From: an uncultured Blautia sp.
Lineage (GTDB): Bacteria > Bacillota > Clostridia > Lachnospirales > Lachnospiraceae
Length of the DNA stretch: 18,698 nucleotides
Direction of reading: 5' to 3'
Assembly (NCBI GenBank): GCA_934394595.1
Contig: CAKRRX010000043.1
Span: 1-18,698, forward strand
Made by a program: the position numbers and the translations under genes. How positions within the stretch are numbered: position 1 is the first letter of the stretch; every line of letters begins with the position of its first letter. This document shows, one piece after another, positions 7,260 to 14,633 of this stretch. The notes under the pieces are model-generated. The model saw nothing but the letters and a program-made list of their open reading frames with translations. It was not told where the DNA came from and did not search any database.

Positions 7260-8552
7260 CTATTCACCCATGATATTAGCTTTCTTGCTGTTGTAATCTG
7301 CAAGTGCATCGTCAAGGCTCATGTTACCTACAAGGTAGCTCTCCATGGACTCTTCATAAGCAGCCTGTACTTCTGCGTACTCTGGGAAGCAAAGGTCTGT
7401 CAGTTTGTTGTTAGGAGAAGAGATAATTCTCTGAAGAGTATCATCTTCCTGAGCAGCAAATTCATTGTAAGCAGCAGCTACTTCATCATCAGAGTATGCC
7501 GGAAGAACACCCTGGTCAGCAAGGATCTTAGCACCGTCATGTGTGCATGCGAACTGGATAAACTTGTAAGCTTCTTCAGCATTCTCGCTGGTTGTAGGAA
7601 TTCCAAGGAAGTTCGGGTTGGAAAGGTTTGTTCCATCCTCAACACCTTCCGGAACTGGCATTGGCATTACACCATACTGGAATGGCATCTCGCCGGAAGC
7701 AACTTTTTCGTTGTAGGAAGAAATTCCCCATGTAGCGTTCTGGAAGAATGCGATTCTTCCTGGTACCCAGTAAACACTACCAACGTTTGTACCATACTCA
7801 AGCTTCTCAGCATATGGAAGGTGTGTTCCATCTTCCTGTAAATCGTTCCAGATTCCCCAGAACTCTTTGATCGCATCATCAGCATTGTCATCAAGAAGGC
7901 TTACACCGCGCTGTGCGATTGTAACGTTCTTCTCCATACCAACCAGACCTGCGTAGCAACCGTTGTTCGGGTCAGACTCAATGTCCATGCCTTTTTCTTT
8001 CAGCTTATCTTCTACTTCTTCACATTTTTCCTTGAACTCATCCCATGTGTAAGATTTGTCTGTCTGAACCTCTACACCAAGATCATTTAACATATCTTTG
8101 TTGTAGTACATGAACCATACAGCCATACGATAAGGAATACCATACATTCCGCCTTCATTTGCTCCTGAATAGGTATCCTGATATGTAGCAGCCGGATCAA
8201 AACCTGCAGCGTCAGCAAACTCAGTCATATCCATAAGGATTTCTTTTGTCTGGTAGTTGCTCATTGGGGAAAGTCCGTTGATAGCAAGTACGTCGATCGG
8301 TGTACCAGCGGAAAGTGCGGAAAGAACTACTTCCTCATATTCTCCAACTGCACAGTACTGTGGTTCGATGTAAGAGGTCTCACTCTGCTCATTAAATGCA
8401 TCGAACAGTGGCTGCAGATAGGACTCCTCATCTGACCATCCGTAGAATGTAAGTTTTACTTTGTCGTTCTCCTCTGCGGATACAGCTGCTGGAACCAGCA
8501 TGGAGGAAGCCATCGCTCCGACAAGTAATAAGGAAAGCATTTTTTTCTTCAT
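7260..8552 (-). CDS. Extracellular sugar-binding protein of the ABC importer
   Basis: 430-residue secreted substrate-binding protein (family 1 extracellular solute-binding, CUT1). Residues 1-26 are a signal peptide: basic MKKK, hydrophobic LSLLLVGAMASSMLV, and a signal peptidase I-type end AVSA before EEND. There is no lipobox cysteine, unusual for a Gram-positive binding protein. The mature part starts VKLTFYGWSDEESYLQPLFDAF and has IPYRMAVWFMYYNKDM near residues 132-147, typical of the family. It is acidic and rich in aromatic residues. AAAGGAG lies 9 nt before ATG 8552. The gap from the upstream MtaA-like gene is 78 nt without a terminator, so they are probably co-transcribed. The ligand cannot be predicted. 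Confidence 0.93.
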   Translation of the reverse strand: MKKKMLSLLLVGAMASSMLVPAAVSAEENDKVKLTFYGWSDEESYLQPLFDAFNEQSETSYIEPQYCAVGEYEEVVLSALSAGTPIDVLAINGLSPMSNYQTKEILMDMTEFADAAGFDPAATYQDTYSGANEGGMYGIPYRMAVWFMYYNKDMLNDLGVEVQTDKSYTWDEFKEKCEEVEDKLKEKGMDIESDPNNGCYAGLVGMEKNVTIAQRGVSLLDDNADDAIKEFWGIWNDLQEDGTHLPYAEKLEYGTNVGSVYWVPGRIAFFQNATWGISSYNEKVASGEMPFQYGVMPMPVPEGVEDGTNLSNPNFLGIPTTSENAEEAYKFIQFACTHDGAKILADQGVLPAYSDDEVAAAYNEFAAQEDDTLQRIISSPNNKLTDLCFPEYAEVQAAYEESMESYLVGNMSLDDALADYNSKKANIMGE

Positions 8553-8630
8553 AGATTTTTTCTCCTTTCATTTCCTTTATTCTTTTTTCTGAAAAACTGC
8601 AGGTTGTTTGCAATTTTAACATTCTTTATT

Positions 8631-9587
8631 TTAAAGTTCTTTTAATACATCTTTTACCCAGCAGAAACGATTGATATCAACGTCTCTCGGGAAGGTACAG
8701 TCGGCTCCTGCGATAAAGCCTTTTCTTCCAACAGCAGTTACAAGACCTCTTGTATAGGCCTGAACCTCTTCTTTTGTTCCGGAGTAGAGAACACCCTGAG
8801 GACGATTATCAAAGCCACCCATGATGCACTTGTCGTGGAAGAATTTTCTTCCCTCTGCAAGACTCATGCCCTCGATAAATACTGCCCAGTTGTAAACCTT
8901 TGCCTCATAATCCTGCCAAACTTCCATACGGTTCTTGTCCCCTGCCCAGCCACAGCAGTGAAGGATATTGTTCTGGCTGAACTTATTCGCATGATCCAGA
9001 ACCTTCTTGTCCCCCGGAGTAACATATTTACGATACTCTTCATAGGTAAAACGCTTTTCCTCTGCGTTCTGTACACAATAGTAAATCCCGTCACATCCAC
9101 CTTCTGTGATAACCAGCTCTGCAAGTGCTGCATTGTCCTCTGCGATCACATCAAGTGCATACATAACTGCTTCCGGATCTTCCTTCAGGTGAGCCATCAG
9201 CATTTCATCAGAACTTCCAAAACGCATAGAAGACATTGGATTGTATACATTGTAGAATGTACAGCACTCGCCCTGAAGAGCATCATTGATTGCCTTACAG
9301 CGCTCAACCTGTCCACGGATGAAAGGATGATCCTTGCCAAGAGGTTTTAAGTTTCTCCAGTCGGAAGCCTTCTTAATATTGGGAATATATGGATTGGGGT
9401 AATCGAAATATCCGTCACACATAATCTTGATGAAGTCTGCATCAATGGCATGATAAAAATCCAGGTGATGCTGAATTCCTTCCTGTCCTAAGCAGGAATC
9501 CTCCGGGAAGTGAAACCAGAAGCCTGCCGGGATTCTGTCTACTTCCTGACAGTTAAATGCTGATAATACTCGTGTTTTCTTATCCAT
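8631..9587 (-). CDS. MtaA-like (URO-D superfamily) zinc methyltransferase homologue 1
   Basis: 318-residue cytoplasmic URO-D-fold protein. It lacks the HemE signature with the substrate arginine near the N-terminus (here DRIPAGFWFHF). It keeps the H-x-C...C zinc motif of MtaA/MtbA/CmuA-type corrinoid-linked methyltransferases: His210 and Cys212 in NILHCCGWAG, and Cys297 in AGADCTFP. It shares long blocks with the plus-strand paralogue at 14634: DFIKIMCDGYF, KASDWR, CGWAGDKNR against CAWAGDKNR, and GGFDNRPQG. GGAGAG precedes ATG 9587. It is the first gene downstream of its own promoter and leads into the importer genes, which suggests that it acts on the imported compound or a product of it. 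No corrinoid protein is nearby, so the methyl donor and acceptor are unknown. Many databases will label it only as a uroporphyrinogen decarboxylase family protein. Confidence 0.85.
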   Translation of the reverse strand: MDKKTRVLSAFNCQEVDRIPAGFWFHFPEDSCLGQEGIQHHLDFYHAIDADFIKIMCDGYFDYPNPYIPNIKKASDWRNLKPLGKDHPFIRGQVERCKAINDALQGECCTFYNVYNPMSSMRFGSSDEMLMAHLKEDPEAVMYALDVIAEDNAALAELVITEGGCDGIYYCVQNAEEKRFTYEEYRKYVTPGDKKVLDHANKFSQNNILHCCGWAGDKNRMEVWQDYEAKVYNWAVFIEGMSLAEGRKFFHDKCIMGGFDNRPQGVLYSGTKEEVQAYTRGLVTAVGRKGFIAGADCTFPRDVDINRFCWVKDVLKEL

Positions 9588-9601
9588 AACACTCTCCTTT
9601 T

Positions 9602-9624
9602 AGTATTAATAGTTATATAATACT
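9602..9624. promoter_or_regulatory. Inverted repeat over the -10 region, candidate operator
   Basis: AGTATTA (9602-9608) and TAATACT (9618-9624) form a perfect 7-bp inverted repeat with a 9-nt centre. It covers the -10 box (9617-9622) of the promoter for the MtaA-like gene, so a dimeric repressor bound here would block transcription. The sequence is AT-rich, so chance is possible. Confidence 0.4.
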
Positions 9625-9644
9625 CAATTATTTGATTTTGTCAA
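9617..9644 (-). promoter_or_regulatory. Promoter for the MtaA-like/importer operon
   Basis: On the minus strand TTGACA (9644-9639) is a perfect -35 box, followed after 16 bp by TATTAT (9622-9617). The start codon is 30 bp downstream of the -10. It gives the importer operon its own transcription start, separate from pepV and the cysteine desulfidase gene upstream, although no clear terminator separates the two groups. Confidence 0.65.
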
Positions 9645-9681
9645 TAATTTGCATCAATTTTTTCCCAGTATTCCCACTAAA

Positions 9682-10950
9682 TTAATGGGATATCATCATA
9701 TTCAGGATTAATTTATCCGTATCAAGCATGCCTTTATTTCCAAGTGCTGCCAGATTTAAGATGGTGCGTTCTACATTTCCATCTACGATTCCGTCATTTC
9801 CGGATGCTGTTACATTATGTACTGCAAGAGATGCGCAGCGGAAAGCACTGCTGACAGATGTGGCAATCTTTAATGCACATCCATATTTTGCGCCATCACA
9901 GATCAGTCCTGAAATATCTGCTACCATATTACGGATCGCATTCTCAACATGCTCAAGCTTACCGCCTTCCAGATAAGTGATTCCACATGAAGCACCGATT
10001 CCTGCTGCAATGGCACATCCACATAAAGCAGAAAGCTTGCCAAGATGAGATTTGATATGAATGGTGATCAACTGGCTCAGTGCAATAGCACGAAGCATTT
10101 CTTCTCTGGATTTTCCAAGGCGGTTTGCTGCAACAGCTACCGGTACAGTAGCTGTGATTCCCTGATTTCCGCTTCCTGTGGTACTCATAACCGGAAGGGA
10201 GCATCCTGCCATACGTGCATCTGCTGCTGCCGCAGTAATTGCTACTGCCTGCTGTTCCATACTTACGTTCTCCGGATTGGAAACTGACTCCATTTCCTTC
10301 TTTCCTACTCCAAGACCATAATCTTCTTCCAGACCTTTCTGAGCTATGGCAAGGTTCATCTCTACAGACTCGTAAAGGAATTCCAGTTCACTGACAGGTG
10401 CTTCTTCAATATAATGGAAAATGTCTTCAACCTTCAGGCTGTAGCTGTTGGTGTTTTCCGGAACACGGGTACATTCTTCTTTCTGAAGATAAACCTTTGT
10501 TCCATTGTGAATGATCATAATAATATTTGTATGAGAAGTCTGTATAATGGTTTCTGCGCGGTCCTCTCCGGCGATACACACAGCACGGATATATAACTTT
10601 TCATCCGTATCAGCCATCTCCACCTGGATCCTGCCTTCTTTTACAAATTTCTCTGCATTAATGATGTCCTCAGTTGTCACATCCCTGAAAACCTCCAGAA
10701 GATATTCAGATTTTCCAATGAGAACTGCCAACGCAACTGCTGTCTCAATTCCAACCCGGTCTGTTCCCGGGATTCCTACACCCATTGCATTTTTCAGCAT
10801 ATTTCGGCTGAGGTATAAAATGACTTTTTCTACTGGCTTTCCAAGGGTCTCATGTGACTTTGCAACTGCAAGTCCGATTGCACCAGGTTCTGTACAGCCT
10901 AATGCCGGTGAAATCTCCTGTTTCATTAAATCCAAATAAATATTACTCAT
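9682..10950 (-). CDS. L-cysteine desulfidase family protein (CdsB / YhaM, UPF0597)
   Basis: 422-residue cytoplasmic protein of the serine dehydratase-like CdsB/YhaM family, whose studied members use an oxygen-sensitive [4Fe-4S] cluster to split L-cysteine into pyruvate, ammonia and sulfide. The N-terminal signature PALGCTEPGAIG holds Cys19. The C-terminal third has Cys310/Cys312 in LCGCAIAAG, and Cys351 and Cys358 in LICDGAKYGC. The spacing, with about 40 residues and then 7 between these groups, is like that of the archaeal CdsB cluster cysteines as I recall them. The start is ATG 10950, preceded by GAGG inside the end of pepV; an in-frame ATG seven codons upstream lacks a good ribosome site. 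The gap to pepV is only 4 nt, so the two are coupled. Action on another amino acid is possible. Confidence 0.87.
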   Translation of the reverse strand: MSNIYLDLMKQEISPALGCTEPGAIGLAVAKSHETLGKPVEKVILYLSRNMLKNAMGVGIPGTDRVGIETAVALAVLIGKSEYLLEVFRDVTTEDIINAEKFVKEGRIQVEMADTDEKLYIRAVCIAGEDRAETIIQTSHTNIIMIIHNGTKVYLQKEECTRVPENTNSYSLKVEDIFHYIEEAPVSELEFLYESVEMNLAIAQKGLEEDYGLGVGKKEMESVSNPENVSMEQQAVAITAAAADARMAGCSLPVMSTTGSGNQGITATVPVAVAANRLGKSREEMLRAIALSQLITIHIKSHLGKLSALCGCAIAAGIGASCGITYLEGGKLEHVENAIRNMVADISGLICDGAKYGCALKIATSVSSAFRCASLAVHNVTASGNDGIVDGNVERTILNLAALGNKGMLDTDKLILNMMISH

Positions 10951-10954
10951 TTCT

Positions 10955-12325
10955 TTACCTCGTTTCATCAATTTCTACCAATGCCACCAGATAAATTGCA
11001 AGTGCCTGAATAATCTTATCCACTTCTACACTTTCATCCGGCTGGTGATAATCTCCATGTCCTTTAGGAAATTTATCGTAAATAGCACTTTTGTCCGGAA
11101 AAGAAATTCCAAATGGCATTGCATTTGGAAGCTTTGCCGCATAAGTTCCTCCTGCCATTGCATACGGCTTTGAATCCGTATGTGCTTCCCGGTTATACAC
11201 TTCTGTAAGCTTTAAGATAACCGGATTTTCCGGAGAAAAACCAAATGATGGAAGATGATGAGACACCTGCAGTCTAAGTCCATTATCTAAACCATATTTT
11301 TCAAGCTTTGTAACAATTGTTTCATAACTGATACTGTGAGGATAGCGGAGATTAAATGTAAGCTTCCATTCTCCATCTTCCCATTTCAGAAAAACAGCGC
11401 AACAGGTAAGATTACCAAATTCACTGTCCTGAACATTGATTCCTGCCGGGGTTCCGTTTACAGAAGCAGCCAGCTTGTAAAGCGGTTTCAATGATGCAAG
11501 TGCTTCCCCGGAAAGTCCCGGAAGCTTCATCACCTGCTGAAGAAGTAATGGAATTGCATTTTTTGTTCCCTCAGGAAATGCCGAATGACCAGCTTGTCCT
11601 TCTGCTTTCAGCTTATACTCTTTATTGTCATACACCACCTTCACAGCGGCATCTGCCGGAATGATGTTATCTGCAACTCCCGCCTGCAGTTCTTTTACCT
11701 GCAGCTCTGTGATCTTCTTTGTGGAAAAGACAACTGTCATGCTGCCCTTTTCCCCATAGCATGCAGGGAATCCACAGTCTGCGATCAGTGAAAGTCCCGG
11801 TGGAGTAAAATGCCCCATAAAATAATCCAGATCCTTCATCGCAGCTTCTTCATTCAGTCCGAAATATAATGCGGCCGGATGCTTCAATGTAATCCCCAGT
11901 TCCTTCAGACCTTTCAGTAAATACAGTCCCATAACAGCTGAGGCTTTGTTATCCTGGGCGCCTCTTCCGGTAACCAGGCCATCCTGATAAACTGCATCAA
12001 ATGGATCTGATAACCAGCCTTCCCCTGCCGGTACCACATCCAGATGACACCAGATACCTGTGACCTCTTCCGGATTTGTCTTTTCTTCTCCATTTAAAGA
12101 AAGTGAACCTGCATATCCGTCATAATCAGTTCCAGTAAACCCAAAATCAGCGCCCCGATCCAGCATCCACTTCAAAGCTCTCTGACATTCTCTGCCAAAG
12201 GGAACCTCCTTGCAGTCAGTATCTGAAACACTGGGGATATTTACAAGATTCATAAGATCCATCAGCAGATCACCTTTTTGGATTGCCGCCCACTTCTGAA
12301 TCTTCTCTTTTAAATTTTTTTCCAT
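10955..12325 (-). CDS. pepV: M20 family dipeptidase PepV (Sapep type)
   Basis: 456-residue cytoplasmic metallodipeptidase. The M20 active-site set is present: HLDVVP (His94, Asp96), GRGAQDNKA (Asp125), NEEAAMKD (Glu159 general base, Glu160), DCGFP (Asp183), and the distal His427 in GDYHQPDE. Between the catalytic halves lies the PepV-type lid domain (about 185-380). Length is as expected for PepV. The start is ATG 12325, after AAGGAAA; an upstream in-frame ATG would add 21 residues of unlikely sequence. It leads the minus-strand unit and is coupled by 4 nt to the cysteine desulfidase gene, which suggests that a cysteine-containing dipeptide is a relevant substrate. PepV enzymes act on a broad range of dipeptides with a free N-terminus. 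Confidence 0.9.
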   Translation of the reverse strand: MEKNLKEKIQKWAAIQKGDLLMDLMNLVNIPSVSDTDCKEVPFGRECQRALKWMLDRGADFGFTGTDYDGYAGSLSLNGEEKTNPEEVTGIWCHLDVVPAGEGWLSDPFDAVYQDGLVTGRGAQDNKASAVMGLYLLKGLKELGITLKHPAALYFGLNEEAAMKDLDYFMGHFTPPGLSLIADCGFPACYGEKGSMTVVFSTKKITELQVKELQAGVADNIIPADAAVKVVYDNKEYKLKAEGQAGHSAFPEGTKNAIPLLLQQVMKLPGLSGEALASLKPLYKLAASVNGTPAGINVQDSEFGNLTCCAVFLKWEDGEWKLTFNLRYPHSISYETIVTKLEKYGLDNGLRLQVSHHLPSFGFSPENPVILKLTEVYNREAHTDSKPYAMAGGTYAAKLPNAMPFGISFPDKSAIYDKFPKGHGDYHQPDESVEVDKIIQALAIYLVALVEIDETR

Positions 12326-12377
12326 TTTTGTTTCCTTTTCTTCCCAATAGTGTAAACTTATGCTTTTCAAGCCACCC

Positions 12378-12413
12378 AACAATATCATCCAAAAATAGGC
12401 GCAAAATATTGTT
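12378..12413. promoter_or_regulatory. Inverted repeat between pepV and AraC regulator 1
   Basis: AACAATAT (12378-12385) and ATATTGTT (12406-12413) are a perfect 8-bp inverted repeat separated by 20 bp. The direct repeat CCAAAAA (from 12389 and again about 33 bp on) overlaps the same zone. It lies in the 203-bp divergent region that must hold the pepV promoter, so a regulator site is plausible, most simply for the adjacent AraC protein. No convincing -35/-10 pair for pepV was found. Confidence 0.35.
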
Positions 12414-12459
12414 CATAACGTCCAAAAAAGAAACGTTTTTTCGTAAATCTATGGACTTT

Positions 12460-12488
12460 TTGTTTAAAATGTGATTTTATTATAGAAT
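12460..12488 (+). promoter_or_regulatory. Probable promoter of AraC regulator 1
   Basis: TTGTTT (12460-12465), a 17-bp spacer and TAGAAT (12483-12488) lie 40 bp upstream of the ATG at 12529. Both boxes are imperfect and the region is AT-rich, so the call is tentative. Confidence 0.4.
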
Positions 12489-12528
12489 GAAAAAAAGCAA
12501 ATTTCATTCACGAAAAGAGAGTTTAACT

Positions 12529-13431
12529 ATGCAAAAACGACCATCAATCACATTTATTCCAAAAACCCTTGGACTTCGATCCCCCTTTCTTGCAGAAATT
12601 GGGAATCTGTATCTTTACCCATATAATGAAAATATTGCTCAGACATTTCATGACTGTACAGAATTTGTTTATTGCCACAGTGGAAAGGGATGTCTTCGCC
12701 ATGAAGATTTCTCTTTTGAATTTAAACAGGGCGATATCATCTACCTCAGCCCCTATATGTCTCACTACATCCACAAAATTGGTTCTGACACCTGCCGCTG
12801 TGAATTTATTCATGTAAATCTGTGCAAAATGTTTGATCCTGAAATTTTTAAAGATATTATTGCTTTTACAGAACAGCTCCAGATGCCTTTTTCCATTCCA
12901 CCGGTGCTTCCTGGATATCAGTATCCTCAGCTAAAAGAACTGATCACACTGCTTCTGGACGAAATGGTCGCTTATCAGCCCTATCTTGACCTGAGCATCC
13001 AGGGATACTGTATGTGCGTAACTGCAGAATTACGCAAAATATGGAAGCAAAGCCGGGAGCAAAGGAAAGACACTGACAAAACTCACCTGTATCAGGCTCT
13101 GATCTACATGAATAAACATTTTAACGAAGATCTGTCTATTTCCCAACTTGCTGAAATATGTAATCTCAGTGAAACTCATTTTCGAAGACTGTTTAAGGAC
13201 AAATTCTCCATGTCTCCGCTGAAATACCTGAATCTGATCCGTATAAGAGAGGCCTGCACTTTTCTCAGCCGAAAATCCCTTCTGATTTCTGAGACCGCAG
13301 AACTGGCCGGTTTTCAGACTTTGTCCAGTTTTAATCGGAAGTTCAAAGAAGTTATGGGACTCACTCCATCTGAATGGGTGGATCATCTTATAAAAACAGA
13401 AGATACTCCTCAGGTAAAATATTTTGGATGA
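12529..13431 (+). CDS. AraC family transcription regulator 1
   Basis: 300-residue AraC/XylS regulator. Residues about 35-95 form a cupin-type ligand-binding domain (FVYCHSGKGCLRHEDFSFEF, then KQGDIIYLSP). Residues about 187-286 carry the two helix-turn-helix motifs: DLSISQLAEICNLSETHFRR, and ISETAELAGFQTLSSFNRKF with the typical AraC ending. The start is ATG 12529, after GAGAG about 8 nt upstream; an in-frame ATG at 12487 lacks a ribosome site. It is divergent from pepV and followed at 191 nt by the aldo/keto reductase operon, so it can control both sides. AraC proteins of this shape usually activate sugar uptake and breakdown genes; the effector is probably a sugar-like or related small molecule. 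Confidence 0.92.
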   Translation: MQKRPSITFIPKTLGLRSPFLAEIGNLYLYPYNENIAQTFHDCTEFVYCHSGKGCLRHEDFSFEFKQGDIIYLSPYMSHYIHKIGSDTCRCEFIHVNLCKMFDPEIFKDIIAFTEQLQMPFSIPPVLPGYQYPQLKELITLLLDEMVAYQPYLDLSIQGYCMCVTAELRKIWKQSREQRKDTDKTHLYQALIYMNKHFNEDLSISQLAEICNLSETHFRRLFKDKFSMSPLKYLNLIRIREACTFLSRKSLLISETAELAGFQTLSSFNRKFKEVMGLTPSEWVDHLIKTEDTPQVKYFG

Positions 13432-13461
13432 AATTAAACAGAAAATAATAAATTTCAGGTA

Positions 13462-13489
13462 TTGACATTTTTTATTTTTTTTGTATAGT
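13462..13489 (+). promoter_or_regulatory. Promoter of the aldo/keto reductase operon
   Basis: TTGACA (13462-13467), a 16-bp T-rich spacer and TATAGT (13484-13489). Transcription would start near 13496, leaving a leader of about 127 nt that contains the direct repeats and the terminator-like hairpin described next. Confidence 0.65.
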
Positions 13490-13519
13490 TAGACATGAAA
13501 GATATAAACAAGTTCATAA

Positions 13520-13550
13520 CAATGTATCACTTCCCCAATGCCAATGTATC
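13520..13550 (+). repeat. Direct repeats CAATGTATC, 22 bp apart
   Basis: CAATGTATC occurs at 13520-13528 and again at 13542-13550, so the copies begin 22 bp (two helical turns) apart. A third CAATG lies between them (13536-13540). The second copy is inside the 5' arm of the terminator-like hairpin. This spacing is like tandem AraC half-sites, but the position downstream of the promoter would make it a roadblock site or an RNA element. Confidence 0.45.
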
Positions 13551-13582
13551 GGTTCGCACCGGTCTGACAGTGGGGATTTTTT
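13532..13582 (+). terminator. Terminator-like hairpin in the leader, candidate attenuator
   Basis: TCCCCA (13532-13537) pairs with TGGGGA (13571-13576); further pairs are TG and CA steps with 1x1 mismatches, and CGGT (13550-13553) with ACCG (13558-13561) closes the TCGC tip. Six T (13577-13582) follow directly. It lies after the TTGACA/TATAGT promoter and 40 nt before the aldo/keto reductase start, with no good promoter between. It should end AraC 1 transcripts and also limit transcription into the operon unless antitermination occurs. Confidence 0.65.
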
Positions 13583-13622
13583 GTTTATTTCTTATATCAT
13601 TATTAAAAAGGAGGATTTTATA

Positions 13623-14594
13623 ATGGAGTACAAAAAGCTGGGCCGCACAGGCTTATGGGTAAGCAAGCTTTGCCTGGGAACCATGAATTTCGGTGCAGGT
13701 ACAGACGAGAAAGATGCCTACAGAATCATGGATGCAGCTCTCGATGCCGGAATTAATTTCTTTGACACCGCAAACAACTACGGCTTCCTTGTTGGTAAAG
13801 TAGGTATCACCGAGGAGATCATCGGAAGATGGTTCAAACAGGGCGGTGGACGCCGTGAAAAAACAGTTCTGGCAACAAAAGTTCATGAGGACATGTTTGA
13901 CGTTAATGACGGACCGAACACCAAGCCAGGACTTTCCGCTTATAAAATCCGCCGTCATCTGGATAGTTCTCTGAAACGTCTTCAGACAGACCATGTAGAA
14001 CTTTATTATCTCCATCATATTGACAGAAGTGTTGCATTTGAAGAAGCTTTCGGAACAATGCAGAATCTTCAGGAGCGTGGATATTTTGATTACATCGGAG
14101 TAAGCAACTATCCTGCATGGAAAACAGCTCAGGCTCAGGAGAAATTTATTGCAGATCACAAATTCGGTATCGCTGTTCAGCAGGAAAAATATTCTCTGCT
14201 TACCAGAAATATTGAATCTGAGGTACTTCCGGCTTGCCGTGCTTATGGAATCGGAACAGTCGCTTATTCCCCACTTGGCGGTGGACTTCTTGCATGCAGC
14301 GTAGAAGACAGCTTAAGACGTCGCGGTAACGCAAGCGAACTTACAAAACATAAAGAACAGCTTGAAAAATACAGCAAACTCTGCAAAGAAGCAGGACTTC
14401 GAGAGAGAGATGTGGCAATGGCATGGCTGATCGGCAATCCTGACCTTACTGCGCCGATCATCGGACCTAGAACTATTGAACAGCTCAATGATTCCATCAA
14501 AGCTTCTGAGATCGTTTTACCAGAGGATATGAAAAAAGAACTGGATGTAATCTTCCCTGGACCAGGTATTGCACCTGAGGTTTACGGCTGGTAG
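13623..14594 (+). CDS. Aldo/keto reductase
   Basis: 323-residue NAD(P)H-dependent oxidoreductase of the aldo/keto reductase superfamily (TIM barrel, cytoplasmic). The catalytic tetrad is visible: Asp48 and Tyr53 in FFDTANNYG, Lys86 in LATKVHED, and His131 in YYLHHID. The nucleotide-binding end is seen in YSPLGGGLL and IIGPRTIEQLNDS. The N-terminus YKKLGRTGLWVSKLCLGTMNFG is typical of the group acting on sugar-derived or other small carbonyls. The start is ATG 13623, with AAAGGAGG 8 nt upstream; the frame also extends 14 codons further, into the attenuator's T-run, which is not credible. It is first in an operon with the second MtaA-like gene (39-nt gap) and the M24 peptidase. It probably reduces or oxidises a catabolic intermediate of this locus; substrate unknown. 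Confidence 0.92.
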   Translation: MEYKKLGRTGLWVSKLCLGTMNFGAGTDEKDAYRIMDAALDAGINFFDTANNYGFLVGKVGITEEIIGRWFKQGGGRREKTVLATKVHEDMFDVNDGPNTKPGLSAYKIRRHLDSSLKRLQTDHVELYYLHHIDRSVAFEEAFGTMQNLQERGYFDYIGVSNYPAWKTAQAQEKFIADHKFGIAVQQEKYSLLTRNIESEVLPACRAYGIGTVAYSPLGGGLLACSVEDSLRRRGNASELTKHKEQLEKYSKLCKEAGLRERDVAMAWLIGNPDLTAPIIGPRTIEQLNDSIKASEIVLPEDMKKELDVIFPGPGIAPEVYGW

Positions 14595-14633
14595 GAACAT
14601 TCTGAAACATAATTTTAACAAGGAGAACCAATT

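Noticed and set aside
8631..9587. Uroporphyrinogen decarboxylase (HemE) for this gene and for its paralogue at 14634
   Set aside because: The N-terminal HemE signature with the substrate-binding arginine is absent and a zinc-type H-x-C...C motif is present; no heme genes are nearby.
9640..9700. Weak hairpin around the cysteine desulfidase stop as a terminator
   Set aside because: The stem is only about 6 bp and no T-run follows on the minus strand.
12427..12443. AAACGTTT palindrome as a catabolite repression (cre) site
   Set aside because: Only the central CG and flanking A/T match; the outer TG and CA of the cre consensus are missing.
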